DNA of 64,000 bases. Origin: Herpomyces periplanetae. Lineage: Eukaryota > Ascomycota > Laboulbeniomycetes > Herpomycetales > Herpomycetaceae. The translations under genes and the position numbers were made by a program. Shown here piece by piece: positions 32,592 to 43,922 of this stretch. Below the pieces are notes generated by a model that was given only the letters and a program-made list of their open reading frames with translations, ran no database searches and had not been told where the DNA came from. The number at the start of each line of letters is the position of its first letter. Positions within the stretch are counted from its first letter, which is position 1. The stretch covers positions 1-64,000 of the forward strand of contig WMKJ01000033.1 in assembly GCA_009733715.1 (NCBI GenBank), given 5' to 3'.

Positions 32592-34440
32592 ATGAGTGTG
32601 GCATCGAAAGAGGAAACTTCGGAGATCTTTGATAATTTGTGGCTTATTGCTACTAACAAGGTTAGCAGCATGTTTAAGTGAATGTTAAGATCAGTACAGA
32701 CTGTATGGTTTAGACTAGATGGGAATGATCAAAGTGTGTCGGCGGCAGTTTGTATAGCCTGTACGGGGAGGAGCGTGAGTGCTTGTTTAACGAAAAAGTG
32801 TATAATTTGAAGGGGGAGAAGGTTGATAAAGACATGGAATATTATTATGTTTACATGCTCATGGTTGAAATTTCATGACAGACTTGCTTCGATTGCGGGG
32901 CAAAGAATCCAACGTGGACTAGCGTTACGTTTGGCATATTTTTATGTTTAGATTGCTCGTCAAATCATCGTAGTCTCGGTGTGCACGTATCATTTGTACG
33001 TTCGGCAAATCTTGACACATGGCAATGGGATCAGTTACGCCGTATGAAAGTAGGCGGAAATGATTCAGCATCTAAATATTTTCGATCCAACGGAGGTACA
33101 ACAGCGTTAGCCAGTAAAGATGTTAAGATCAAGTATACGTCCCCGGTTGCTTCAAAGTACAAGGAGGAGTTATCAAAGAGGGTTAAAGCAGATGCAAGAA
33201 GGTAAGTAATAGACAGGGTGCATTCATGGACGTTTATGTTATTCAGTGTAAGCTTTAGCTTCCAAGTTATCAAGTGTTAACGTTAATTGATAGGTTTCCG
33301 GGAAAAGTAGTGATAGTTGAGTCGGCGAGCCAGGAGAGTAACAATACAAGGCTAAACGAGAATAGTAAAAAGGGTAAAGGTGGTGGTGGTGAAAACGTGG
33401 AAGGGGGAATATCAGTACAGGAGGATGATTTCTTCAAAGCTTGGAGTAAACCCACCGCTAAAGCTCCCGTAACTCGGGTGGCAACAGTGCGATCGATTAG
33501 CAAGGGAAATGAAGCATTGAATAACGTAACAGGAGCGTCGGAGACGAATTCGGGGCCTACGAAGCAGTCGCAATCGCCATTACATACCCAAGCAAGAGTA
33601 ACAACAGCAGCAGCTCCATTGAATGCATGGGAAATGTCATCGGATGTATTTGGTAATGGAATTAACGAAAAATCGAACGGACCGGAAGATAATAAAAATA
33701 GTATATTCAAGTCAGCTATAGCGCTGGACAACATTGACTTTGAAGAATTAGAGCGAAAAGCATTAGAAGAAGCGGAGAAAAGAGAACAAGGATTTGAATC
33801 ATTTGATGAATCTGATACATCAGAAAATGATAACGCAATAAGCGGAGGAATACCTTCAAAAGCGTCAGCTGCAGTACGTAAATACAGCAATAGCACCACC
33901 GAAGATAAATCAGGTCTCGTTACAAGTGAATCCGACGAAACCCAATTAAGCAAGGGTATAGCCAAGCTTAAATTTGGCCAAACGACTGGACTGCGCAACA
34001 CAGGAGCCGCTGCAACGGTCGGAGGAATTGGAATTGGGTTAGGGAATGGTCGATTTGGATCCACTATGGTACGACGAAATGATAAATTTGGCGCGCAAGA
34101 AGATACGGCACAGCAAAAATTTGGAAATCAGAAAGGCATTTCATCCGATGAGTACTTTGGGCGATGTGAATATGATCCTGTAGCTCAGGCAGAGGTTAAA
34201 CAGCGATTACAAGGCTTTGAAAGTGCCACATCAATATCGTCGAATGCTTACTTTGGCCGATCCGATGAAGATGAAAGTTTAGCAGAAGAGTATATTAACG
34301 GGGATCTGGAAAAGGTTGCCCGTGATTTAATTCGCAAGTTTGGCGTTACGGTTGGTGATGATTTAGATAACTTAACACAATTGATCGGACAAGGTGCTAG
34401 CAAACTACAGGGTGTTATACGAAACTACCTGAACGGATAA
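32592..34440 (+). CDS. GLO3: ARF GTPase-activating protein Glo3 (ArfGAP2/3)
   Basis: Stimulates GTP hydrolysis on Arf1 during COPI vesicle formation at the Golgi. Exons 32592-32660, 32882-33201 and 33294-34440; 511 residues. The zinc finger C-x2-C-x16-C-x2-C uses Cys25, Cys28, Cys45 and Cys48 ([11 protein letters not shown] then CLDC), followed by the arginine finger Arg53 in [13 protein letters not shown] and [12 protein letters not shown]. The middle is low-complexity, and the C-terminus carries the repeated Glo3 regulatory motif seen as ISSDEYFGR and SSNAYFGR. These repeats separate Glo3 from Gcs1. The first intron (221 nt) has donor GTTAGC; the second joins DARR to FPGKVV. Confidence 0.93.
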
Positions 34441-34646
34441 GCTTGTTACGGTGGGGGGAGTAGAGGGAAAAGATGTGAACACTAGATGTTTGGGAGTTCA
34501 GTAAATTTGTAAATCGATTATTCCATCGTTTTACTTTCAACTACTTTTGCTGTTGTACACATTTATTATACTTTGTAAAAGTCAAAGATTTCAATGTAAA
34601 CGAATGCATGTACACATATTCACTTGTGATGCAGATTGATCCACTT

Positions 34647-37409
34647 CTACAATTTACTTTGGCCATGTTGATCCGAAGAACGTAGTTCTACACCTCCGTT
34701 TGTGATACACAAATTATTCAAAGGTTGGCCATGACTATCAAGTAAGCGCATTTGAAAAATTAGTTTATTAGGTTTAACTCGCCAGATTTCTGTACGAAGA
34801 GTTTGGCCAGGGATAACCGTGCTGGTAAAGCGAACTTTAATGTTTTTGATTGGTGCAAACTTTGTTTCGATTATACGTCCTGCTATACCAAAGAAGCATA
34901 ATCCGTGAAGTATGGGTTGTTTGAACCCGGCCACACGAGCGAAGTTTGGATCAATGTGAAGTGGATTGTAGTCACCATTAAGTCGGTAGAGCGCCGCTAA
35001 ATCAGCAGAAGTTTTCTCGTCGATAATAACGTCGGGTCCACGATTCGGGGGTTTGTGATCCATGGCTGCTAATCCTCGATTAACCGTGGATTTACTCGAT
35101 CCACCGAACCCACCGCACCCCCGCAAAACAAGTGTAGATTCATTGTAAAATATTTCACGCCCACTTGCCTTGTCTTTGGTAAGGCTAGCTTGAACCACTA
35201 CGGCTGATTTACCCTTGTCCAGGATTTCAACCAAACGGGGATAAGAAACAAGTGTGGTTGATGTCGGAATAGAGTTGGCTCGAATTTCCAAGTATTGTTC
35301 ACCGTGCAATAACATGGCAGGTGAAAAGTTTGGCACTATATTTCCAATATTGTAGCTTGGTATAGCACTAAAGGATGGAATGACCCCGAAAGTTGAAACA
35401 ACGTGGAAGTTTTCGTCATTTTCGTAGACCAGTGAAAGATCATCCCGTTTTGCTCCGACTCCCAGGTTATACAAAATTAAATCTTTTTCTGTGTAAGTGA
35501 ACTCTGTTCCATTGGCCTTGCTGTTTTTTGCCGCTTCAATTCGACTAACATAATCGACATCGGATGATGAACCGTGAGACTTGACTTGGCTGTCTACTGA
35601 ACTCTTCGCATTTACGCTTTCGGCAGAAACATTCTTGAGAATACGTTGAAAGGCTTCTTGACCAGATGACGGATAATCCGTATTGGAAGAGAAATCCACA
35701 ACATCATGCCACTTTTCCAACACCAATTCTGGAGTAATAGGCTGTTTTATTGAAAAGCCATAACCCTTGGATCTTTGTAACCTAGTTTCTGCTTGCCAAC
35801 CACTACCAACTTCATAAACTTTTCCCGTTTTTGCCGGACACTTATCACTGGACAGTAGAACCACGAACGGAGCTACGAAATCGGGCTTCAAAGCTTGAAC
35901 AATTTCTTCGGGCATGATGGTTCTTGTCATATTAGTTCCAGCGTTAGGTGCAATGGCGTTAACCAGTATACCATATTTTGCACCCTCGAGAGCTAGAGCT
36001 TTTGTGAATCCTAACAATCCACACTTAGCAGAAGAATAATTCGTTTGTCCAAAGTTCCCGTAAATTCCAGATGTACTTGTCGTATTAACGATTCTCCCAT
36101 ACTTCTGGCGCACCATATACGGCCATGCTGCTCTGGAAACTTTGAAGCTCCCACGGACGTGGACTCGCATAACGGAATCCCAGAGGTCATCCGTCATGTT
36201 AGCGAAGGCCTTGTCTCGAAGTATTCCAGCATTGTTAATGAGAATGTCAATTCTACCCCATTTATCAATGGCGGTCTTGACTACTTGTTCTCCATCTTCA
36301 ACATTTGACTTATTTCCAACCGCTTCGCCTCCCATAGAAACTATTTCTTGAACCACGCGGTTCGGATCCACAAGATCGTTAACTACAACTTTAGCACCAT
36401 ACCGGGCTAATAGATGACAGTAGGCTCTTCCTAGACCATTTCCTCCACCCGTTACAAGGGCTACTCTTCCTTTAAAACTGATGGGTTGCCCTTGTTCATT
36501 TTCCGGAAGCTCTTTCGCTTCATTTAACAATTCCAAAAAGTTGGCCGGTCCAGTAGGATAACTTGGATGGGAGAAATCGATTACCTTATTCCACTTTTTT
36601 AATATTGCACTTGGAGTGTAGCTTTGACTGTCGGCACGTAATAACAACCCTTGGGATCTTTCCCATCGAAGTTTTGCCATACAACCTCCACCAACTTCAA
36701 AGATTGAACCACTTTCCGTAGTGTTACTTTCGTGAGCTAAAACTGCTACCAGAGGTACAATATACTCAGGTTTAAGTGCGTTCATCAAGCTTTCAGGTAA
36801 AACAGTCTGGGTCATACGGCTACCTGCCACAGGTGCAATAACATTACACAATATGTTATATTTTGCACCCTCTTTGGCTAAAGATTCCGTGAAGCCAACT
36901 AAGGCTAACTTGGCCGTTGAGTAATTGGTCTGACCGAATGCACCGTACAATCCGGAAGCTGATGTTGTATTAATTACTCTTCCATACTTTTGTTTTCGGA
37001 AATATGGCCAAGCTGCTTGAGTACACTTATACGCTCCGTTAACATGAACCTTAATAACAGAGTCCCAATCATCATCACGGATATTCTTGAAGCTAACATC
37101 ACGTAGGATGCCCGAGTTGTTAATTAGAATATCGATTCTACCAAACGTATTGATAGCAGTTTCAATAATCGCGCGACCATTTTCAACACTATCATAATTT
37201 GCGACTGCATTGCCACCATTCCGCTTAATTTCTTCAACTACAACGTCTGCAACTTGATTTCCGCGTCCTTCACCTATGTAAGAGCAACCCAAATCATTCA
37301 CCACTACATTAGCGCCCCGAGCAGCAAAGAATGTTGCATAAGCTCTTCCAAGACCACCTCCCGCCCCCGTCACAACAACCGTTTGTCCATTGAACTTGAG
37401 TTGACCCAT
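34647..37409 (-). CDS. FOX2: Peroxisomal multifunctional beta-oxidation enzyme Fox2
   Basis: Bifunctional (R)-enoyl-CoA hydratase 2 / (3R)-hydroxyacyl-CoA dehydrogenase of peroxisomal beta-oxidation. Single exon, 920 residues. Two tandem SDR domains: the first with TGAGGGLGRAY (from residue 14) and Tyr163/Lys167, the second with TGGGNGLGRAY (from residue 320) and Tyr458/Lys462. A MaoC hot-dog hydratase follows, with the catalytic signature YNPLHIDPNFARVAGFKQP. The protein ends in SKL, a canonical PTS1, so peroxisomal import is expected. The double-SDR plus hydratase layout without an SCP2 domain is the fungal form. It diverges from the ARG7 gene, with CACGTG at 37680 between them. Confidence 0.97.
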   Translation of the reverse strand: MGQLKFNGQTVVVTGAGGGLGRAYATFFAARGANVVVNDLGCSYIGEGRGNQVADVVVEEIKRNGGNAVANYDSVENGRAIIETAINTFGRIDILINNSGILRDVSFKNIRDDDWDSVIKVHVNGAYKCTQAAWPYFRKQKYGRVINTTSASGLYGAFGQTNYSTAKLALVGFTESLAKEGAKYNILCNVIAPVAGSRMTQTVLPESLMNALKPEYIVPLVAVLAHESNTTESGSIFEVGGGCMAKLRWERSQGLLLRADSQSYTPSAILKKWNKVIDFSHPSYPTGPANFLELLNEAKELPENEQGQPISFKGRVALVTGGGNGLGRAYCHLLARYGAKVVVNDLVDPNRVVQEIVSMGGEAVGNKSNVEDGEQVVKTAIDKWGRIDILINNAGILRDKAFANMTDDLWDSVMRVHVRGSFKVSRAAWPYMVRQKYGRIVNTTSTSGIYGNFGQTNYSSAKCGLLGFTKALALEGAKYGILVNAIAPNAGTNMTRTIMPEEIVQALKPDFVAPFVVLLSSDKCPAKTGKVYEVGSGWQAETRLQRSKGYGFSIKQPITPELVLEKWHDVVDFSSNTDYPSSGQEAFQRILKNVSAESVNAKSSVDSQVKSHGSSSDVDYVSRIEAAKNSKANGTEFTYTEKDLILYNLGVGAKRDDLSLVYENDENFHVVSTFGVIPSFSAIPSYNIGNIVPNFSPAMLLHGEQYLEIRANSIPTSTTLVSYPRLVEILDKGKSAVVVQASLTKDKASGREIFYNESTLVLRGCGGFGGSSKSTVNRGLAAMDHKPPNRGPDVIIDEKTSADLAALYRLNGDYNPLHIDPNFARVAGFKQPILHGLCFFGIAGRIIETKFAPIKNIKVRFTSTVIPGQTLRTEIWRVKPNKLIFQMRLLDSHGQPLNNLCITNGGVELRSSDQHGQSKL

Positions 37410-37826
37410 TGACTTTACCCGTTAAACAACCTTTAAAGAACGTAAATTAGGTACGTAAAAATGTAAACTCCTGCTTCTACTGTGACAGCCTCAAAATGGT
37501 ATCTTGAGAATTCTGCTACACCAATCGTGGCCAGGTCAGCTTCTTTAAATGATAACTTTATAATCGAATAATATGAAAGCCGAGCGACAAATCATCCAAA
37601 TCAATTCATTCACCCTCCATCTGTTAAATATTTTCGAGTGTATAGCGCGTCAAACTTTCGGGGAAACCAATCCAACAGCCACGTGACAGATTGGGTGTAT
37701 TAACGGAGATTTGGAGGAGTTTAGCGGAGACGGGAAGACGGTTTGACGAATAAACAACACACGCTAGATGTAAGATGAAAAAAAGACACTTATTGCGTCA
37801 ACTAATCGGGACTTTAATCCATTATC
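37410..37826. promoter_or_regulatory. Divergent FOX2/ARG7 promoter with CACGTG
   Basis: 417 bp shared by two diverging genes. CACGTGAC at 37680-37687 is the only obvious motif. No oleate-response element was identified by eye. Confidence 0.4.
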
Positions 37827-39473
37827 ATGCCTCGGTTAACATTCCATAGCGCGAACAAGCCGAATATTTTATTGCTAACTGGTTTTCATTCTGAAGGCTT
37901 TTTGCCCGTTTACCCCGACGGATCAGCTGTTAAGCGGAGATTGTCAATGAAAATATTTCATGAAAACAACAATGCCCAAACAACATTCTCTACTACGCCG
38001 AATAATTTAACAACCATTCCCGTATCAAAACATCGCTTTTTACCTTATCAACATGAGAATTTTCCCCGAGATTTTCTCGTGTCTGCTGTTTACGCCGGCG
38101 TCAAGACTGCCTTAAATTCAACGATCGTGGCCACCTCTAATACCTCTGATAAGGGAGATATAGCTCTGGTACATTCTATACGAGATTGCGTGTGCGCCGC
38201 CGTTTTCACACAAAACCGCTTTCCTGCTGCCCCAGTTATCGTATCGCGTGAAAACTTAATCTCCAGAAACGGCCACGGCTTGCGTAGCGTCATCATTAAT
38301 TCAGGTTGCGCTAACGCAGTAACCGGCCGTGATGGCTTGCGCGACGCTAAGCTCATGTGTGAAACTGTAGATAAGTGTTTTGCAAACGCTGCCGTTGATG
38401 AAACTTCTAATCATTCTTTACTGTCATTTACGCAATCCCTTTCCCGCTCCCTGGTTATGAGCACAGGTGTAATCGGGCAAAAACTGCCCATAAATCGCAT
38501 CCTCTCTGCTATACCTCACGCCGTTAAGAATCTTGGGTGTACATATGAACATTGGTTCCAAGCATCCCGAGCAATCTGTACCACAGATACATTCCCAAAG
38601 TTTTCGAGCAGACAAGCGACTCTCCCCTCATCCAATTCAGCGAATTATCGGATTGCTGGAATGGCAAAAGGTTCCGGAATGATACATCCCAATATGGCCA
38701 CTATGCTCTCCGTCATTTGTACAGATTTGTCACTTACGGTTCCCGCGGCAAAACAATTGCTCGCCCATGCAGTTAAACATTCCTTCAATTGTATATCCAT
38801 CGACGGAGATACAAGCACAAATGATACTGTTGTACTACTCGCGAATGGGGCTGCTGAAACACCTCTAATTGACCTTCCATCATCTAATTCTTCTGATTCA
38901 GCACATTTGGATTACTTTGCCGTAGAAGCCGAGTTAACCAGCTTTGCACAAAATTTAGCCCAATTAATCGTGCGAGACGGTGAAGGTGCTACCAAATTTG
39001 TGCGTATCAACGTGACGGGCGCGCTAAACGATGCTGATGCTCATCGTATAGCTGAGAATATTGCTAAATCGCCACTTGTTAAAGCTGCACTGTACGGTAA
39101 AGATGCTAACTGGGGGCGTATTCTTTGTGCTATCGGCTATACGCCTAATTTATCCAGTTCATCATCTATTTTACCAGGCCATACCAGCGTTAGAATTGCT
39201 AGTGAAGGTGTGCCAAAAAAAGGAGATGACACCGAAAGTAAAACTTCTGCACAAAAAGGAAAACTGCTCCAACTTGACCTGCTGGTTGATGATGAGCCAG
39301 TACCTGCGGTGGACGAACAAAAGGCAGCTCAGATACTAGAAGCTACCGATATAATTATCAATGTATCGTTAGCACGACATGAGCTCGCCAAAGAACGTCT
39401 AGGTCGTGCAACGTACTGGACATGTGATTTAAGTCATGACTATGTTAGCATTAATGCTGATTATCGCACCTAA
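37827..39473 (+). CDS. ECM42: Ornithine acetyltransferase (glutamate N-acetyltransferase, ArgJ family)
   Basis: Mitochondrial enzyme of the acetylated arginine cycle: moves acetyl from N-acetylornithine to glutamate. Single exon, 548 residues, longer than the usual 440 or so because of an N-terminal extension of about 75 residues. The self-cleavage site is in GMIHPNMA-TMLSVICTD; Thr292 would become the N-terminal nucleophile of the beta chain. Other marks: SGCANAVTGRDGL, MSTGVIGQKLP, CISIDGDTSTNDTV and ANWGRILCAIGYTP. The N-terminus (MPRLTFHSANKPNILLL) is basic and hydroxylated, fitting a presequence; a second Met at residue 41 (MKIFHENN) could be an alternative start. A Ser-rich insertion and a Lys-rich one (EGVPKKGDDTESK) interrupt the beta chain. 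Called ARG7 in some fungi. Confidence 0.93.
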   Translation: MPRLTFHSANKPNILLLTGFHSEGFLPVYPDGSAVKRRLSMKIFHENNNAQTTFSTTPNNLTTIPVSKHRFLPYQHENFPRDFLVSAVYAGVKTALNSTIVATSNTSDKGDIALVHSIRDCVCAAVFTQNRFPAAPVIVSRENLISRNGHGLRSVIINSGCANAVTGRDGLRDAKLMCETVDKCFANAAVDETSNHSLLSFTQSLSRSLVMSTGVIGQKLPINRILSAIPHAVKNLGCTYEHWFQASRAICTTDTFPKFSSRQATLPSSNSANYRIAGMAKGSGMIHPNMATMLSVICTDLSLTVPAAKQLLAHAVKHSFNCISIDGDTSTNDTVVLLANGAAETPLIDLPSSNSSDSAHLDYFAVEAELTSFAQNLAQLIVRDGEGATKFVRINVTGALNDADAHRIAENIAKSPLVKAALYGKDANWGRILCAIGYTPNLSSSSSILPGHTSVRIASEGVPKKGDDTESKTSAQKGKLLQLDLLVDDEPVPAVDEQKAAQILEATDIIINVSLARHELAKERLGRATYWTCDLSHDYVSINADYRT

Positions 39474-39763
39474 TACATGTTAAATCTTAAGTATTTTCCT
39501 GTCTGGCATGATTCTTCCGAATTGCCCATCCTTGTTAGCCTTTGTACTTAAATCCGGGAATGTTGTGTACATGTAACCGATCGATAACAGAGGAAACGAG
39601 TAAACACAAGTTATAGAGTTTAATGGGCAAAATCCATAAAGGGGATGTTCGATGTGAACCATAAAGTAGGTGTATAAGTATCAGCAAAGAATCATATATA
39701 AGCAGAAAGTGATATGCAAAAACCCACTCCCCTCTGAACATAAGTATTGCCAAACACAGGAGA

Positions 39764-40585
39764 TTAGGGCGACTTGGTAGGGGAAGAAAGTGATTGCAAG
39801 ATTTCTTTAATCTTGGCTTGCACGGTAGTGTTGAATTGTTCGTGATCAAAAAGATAGCCGGATTCTGGATTAACATTATCATCTGAGCCGGAAGCAGAAC
39901 TCACATTTGAGTCATTAGATATATCAATTGTATCGTAGTCCCAAATGTCTGCTTTCAATGCGATTCCATGGTAAGCACGAGCGTGCAAATAGCTGAGCCA
40001 TAATCGGACCTGCGCAGCATTCGCGTCGAGAACTTGAACAACACGATGTAATGTAATACGACGGAATGATTGCTGGGATTTTTTGTGAACAAACGGACTA
40101 CGGGGTACAGTCCACGTCTCAACCTTGCGCGGCATTGGTACGGGACCTCGACAGGATAGTTGCAAGTAATAGGCAGCTCGTAGTGCAAAGTCAGCAAATA
40201 ACTCCATATTACGAGAATGATAAGCTTTAATATGTAAATTGCAGGCTGGTATTCCGTAAGGAGCGGGATGACGAGTAGGTCGAAGGTAAAGAGCCAATAC
40301 GTTTGGAGGGAGTTGAGTCGAAGAATCCATCGGGGTGGGTAAGTTTTCAGGTTCTCCTTTTACAGTTATTGGTTTGTTCTGAGTTCCCTGGTATGATTGA
40401 GTCGATGAAGAGTGAGGAATTGGGCTATTTGAGACATCAGAGTAATTGAGTGATAGGAGTTTTCTTGTTAAGGACAATCCAGGCACTCGCAAGGTAGTTC
40501 GGAGGGGGATATGAGCTTGTGAAGGTGATAAGGAATAATTAAGGTGGGGTAGAAGTGGTCGAAATAATTTCCGAAATTGGCTCAT
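39764..40585 (-). CDS. RSM10: Mitochondrial small-subunit ribosomal protein uS10m (Rsm10)
   Basis: Component of the head of the mitoribosomal small subunit. Single exon, 273 residues. The uS10 core runs from about residue 110: YGIPACNLHIKAYHSRNMEL, FADFALRAAYYLQLSCRGP, PMPRKVETWTVPRSPFVHKK, SQQSFRRITLHRVVQ and AYHGIALKADIWDYDT. The first 45 residues are basic and hydroxylated without acidic residues (SQFRKLFRPLLPHL), a presequence. A Ser/Pro-rich linker separates it from the core, and the C-terminal 55 residues are acidic/Ser-rich. It converges on the ornithine acetyltransferase gene with 290 bp between stops. Confidence 0.92.
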   Translation of the reverse strand: MSQFRKLFRPLLPHLNYSLSPSQAHIPLRTTLRVPGLSLTRKLLSLNYSDVSNSPIPHSSSTQSYQGTQNKPITVKGEPENLPTPMDSSTQLPPNVLALYLRPTRHPAPYGIPACNLHIKAYHSRNMELFADFALRAAYYLQLSCRGPVPMPRKVETWTVPRSPFVHKKSQQSFRRITLHRVVQVLDANAAQVRLWLSYLHARAYHGIALKADIWDYDTIDISNDSNVSSASGSDDNVNPESGYLFDHEQFNTTVQAKIKEILQSLSSPTKSP

Positions 40586-42624
40586 GATTCGCGTGCAGTA
40601 GTATAATCCAATTCACGTTGAAATGTTGAAAGCGTGTAGAATAGTACGCGCGGGTTGAAAGACGAGCTAAAGAGCGGGTAGTTAGTCGGTGGTCTATGCG
40701 CATATGATCACAGGAAGTGATTTTTCGAATGCAGAATAGAGTTGCAATGGTAAAAATACAAATCGCGATATTTGTAATTAATGCAGGCTTTAACAAGACT
40801 AAATCGGAGAGTATATGGTAAAAATTGGACGAGATAAAAACTCCACCACAACTGAAAACAAGCTGGGAAAACAAATTGTAGTCGTGTTATATAAAGTCCG
40901 TAGTAAAAAAAACCAAAAGAAACACCACAACACAAACTAGACCTTAGATCTGCTTAAAATCTCAACTGCCAAACAACTCGGCAAAAATCCTTTGATAAAA
41001 TTTCCTATTCTCTCAATTTGAAAATTCGCGGTCTCGTTCAGCAAAGAAAAGTTCCAAAGTGTGGTCACGTGTTGCGGAAGGAGAAAGGGTGAGCCTTGGT
41101 GTGGCGGTGCTGGGTAGGGCGCTGTGTGGCGGTGGCATCGTGAAGCTGGAAGACGCGAATACAAAAACTTTTAACCGGATATGCGTGCAAGAAAACACAT
41201 AGGCTTGCATGAACATAGACTCGCATATACTTTATACACACCCAGCTATTCATTCAAGGAGTCAGGTGGGGAATCGGAAGGGAGCTCGTCCTCTTTCACA
41301 TATTCACACAGGGAAATGAAGAGAAGGCACATGCTTACGATCAAAGGGTGCGTAAACCAGGATATTTAGGCTTTGGTATTTTCACGACAAATAAACCTTG
41401 AAATTTTCCAGGCGTGGAAGCACACTACAAATTATTGGATCATAATCCTTTTCAACTATACACTTTGTGCGTGAGAAGCAGGGCGTACTCAAAACCAGTT
41501 GTTCCTTGCTATACACAATAGCCCATTGGTGACTGAACATGTTGAAACCATCTTCGCGATCTTGCTGGTGCCCTGCGCTGCTATCTACCATGAAACTAAG
41601 AATATGCACTATGAGTCAAATTGATCAGTGTGCACACGTCGCCCTGTCACGTCTTAATGGATTAAAATTAATGTAACGAGTAACACATGAGTAAGATTGT
41701 TAAGCCTAAAATAATCGTGAACCGCTGCACTGACACGCTTGTGAGATAGGTAGAGAGAATACTAACTTATGCATTCTATATACAAGTTATGTGATAATAT
41801 CAGTAAACCTGCATAATACACACATTTCTTTTCTAATAATACGGCAGCACGGCATAACGCCGACTTGACACCGTACTGCTCTATTAAAGACAAGTTAGAA
41901 GCTTGTTAGTGTTTCCAGCAATCAATTCACGCATTTATGCATTCAAAGCTTGCGGAGCACGCACAGCGTCACTTTTCACCTCATGTTAACGATTAGAAAA
42001 TAATAAAGTAGTACTCAGCACACAATTCTCCGATTGATTCCAGTAACTTGACACCAGATTAAAATTATCCGGTTCATTGCCAAAAATAAATGCTCGACTT
42101 TCCAGTCTTTTGCATTAACCCTGTACTAACTCGCTGGTAAATTAAGATAGTTGCCCAATCATGTGCAAAATTGGTGTCACAGTGCTATTAGAATGGATTT
42201 AAAGGGTTTTGTTGAACGGTGTGGCTGTTTGGGGTCAAAATAATTGGTATGATCTATGCCATCAATTTAAACTTATCAACCAGATTATGATCAGGATCGG
42301 AATGAGGATATTAACAAGTAATGCTGAAGACCTGTAATCAAAAGGAATTACTGACATCACGCACGCTGCCCTGATCAACAAAGCAGATGATCAACGTGAA
42401 GGAGTTTTCAACTTGTCCTCTGGAATTCCCAGTAGAGTGTCACACGATATTATTTATCGAGACTAATGATAACGGGAGTGATAGACAGGCTGATGAGTTA
42501 GCCCGTTCGCTTAATGTAGTAAAACTGATTAACTGGTCGCGGGAAAAATGTGAAAACAAAAAATCTTGCATTGAAAAACAGGTCCAGAATGTGTTAGTTG
42601 GTGTACTTGAGTAGGTTGAATATA
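40586..42624. other. Interval between RSM10 and FCF2
   Basis: About 2 kb. The proximal part carries the RSM10 promoter with TCACGTG at 41065-41071. A minus-strand stretch at about 41248-41600 looks coding but was not recognised. A plus-strand ORF at 42387-42614 has no supporting feature. Confidence 0.45.
41382..41591 (-). CDS. Possible small unrecognised gene or exon
   Basis: From an ATG at 41591 the minus strand reads MVDSSAGHQQDREDG, then HQWAIVYSKEQL and CIVEKDYDPIICSVLPRL before a TGA. The amphipathic alternation looks like protein. Further down, at about 41248-41351, the frame ending CEYVKEDELPSDSPPDSLNE also looks coding and may be another exon. No splice model links them and no family is recognised. 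Confidence 0.25.
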   Translation of the reverse strand: MVDSSAGHQQDREDGFNMFSHQWAIVYSKEQLVLSTPCFSRTKCIVEKDYDPIICSVLPRLENFKVYLS

Positions 42625-43455
42625 CTATCGACGTGATTTTCGAGGTGGACGGGGAGCACGGCGTGCCAATGCTTGTCGAGACTTTTGAAGTTCGGCATAT
42701 TTTCGTTTAAAGCGCCCATTAAGCCGTTCGGTCGACAAGACATCATGGAATAAACTAGGCTGGCGGGCCCGCTTGGGTAAACGAGAGGAAAAGTATTCGG
42801 TCGGCCCTTCAATTACTTGGCCAACTTGACTAAACGAGGGTAAGATTGATGATGCACTTGTTGAAATAGTCTCCTTGCGATAGTGTCGCTTAGGGTCTAA
42901 GCAGTCCCGCATAAGCAAAATTCTAAAATCACGTATTAATTCAGGTGTAGGCTGTGTGCGTGGAAGATAAAACCAGTCAGGTCCTGCGGTAGACTATATG
43001 GAAGAATGTTAATATTTTAAAAAGTTAGCATAAATAATCAAAATAATTTTGAATCTCCCGAATGATTTTGCGAATAAATTTGGTAAAATATATTTCAGAG
43101 TAACTATGATAAGAATTTGTTCGATACGAAGATCGAGGAATCATAAAATAAAAGTAATGAAAAATTCCTCATTTCAAAACGAAGCGAGGTAGCTTTCTTG
43201 GAAAATCATGAAACGTAACTATCATCATAATCATAACACAGAGTAAAATTATTTAAAATGTTAACACGATGATAAACATGAGAAAAGTAATCCCACCTTA
43301 TCGACACTTGATGTCTTTTCGTTTCGTTTCGGTAAAATTGTAGGAAGTGAAGTGGAACGCATAGGCGAGAGTAAAGACGTATGAAATTTAGAGAAATTTA
43401 TCGAGGGAGATAACGAAGAATCAAGCGTTGATGATTTCCGCACAGACTGGTTCAT
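42625..43455 (-). CDS. FCF2: Fcf2-type pre-rRNA processing factor
   Basis: Nucleolar protein needed for early 18S rRNA cleavages (A0, A1, A2) in yeast; the human relative is TdIF2. Exons 43455-43297 and 42993-42625; 175 residues. The second exon holds the whole Fcf2 domain: STAGPDWFYLPRTQPTPEL, then LLMRDCLDPKRHYRK, SFSQVGQVIEGPTEYFSSRL and KRKYAELQK, ending in a basic tail (RRAPRPPRKSRR). The first exon is a Ser-rich, basic leader. Start ATG 43455 is chosen because the frame upstream opens only with TTG. The intron is 303 nt, long for this window, with donor GTGGGA. It diverges from HAP5 with 467 bp between starts and CACGTG at 43642. Confidence 0.85.
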
Positions 43456-43922
43456 TGTGAACAAAATTTATGTGAAGGGTATAAAACAATCAAGACTATC
43501 CAGAGTTATTTTCCAACATCGTGAACATCGTCAGCTACAAATCTTCGCCACCCTCCCAAGTACGCGCCACCATTTCCAACAGAACCTCGTGACCTCGGAG
43601 TGCGCTCGCTTAATTCCACACAGTACGTTACCTAATCCAGACACGTGCAACAATTTGCCGAAGTAGAAGCGAGACATGTGACGAGGATTTTTGTTAAATT
43701 TGAGGAAATTTCTGCCGTTTGAAGGGAAAATTGACATTTTCGAAAACTTTTCCCATTTTTCGTCGATGCGAATATCGCCGACGACGAACGGAAGTATCAT
43801 TAATTTATATTTTTTTGGGATACTCTTCAGAAACATTCTTTAAAAGTATTTTTCCTTATACCCACTCACTCAAATTCTTACTCGCTGTCATTGATTCTGA
43901 CAGTCATTGAGCCTATTCGATT
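43456..43922. promoter_or_regulatory. Divergent FCF2/HAP5 promoter
   Basis: Shared 467-bp region with CACGTG at 43642-43647 and A/T-rich stretches around 43725-43765. No gene seen. Confidence 0.4.

Noticed and set aside
41181-41369. Plus-strand 62-codon ORF near RSM10
   Set aside because: Ser-rich without motif and opposite a better minus-strand reading.
42387-42614. Plus-strand 75-codon ORF next to the FCF2 stop
   Set aside because: No recognisable domain and ends within 11 bases of the FCF2 stop; treated as chance.
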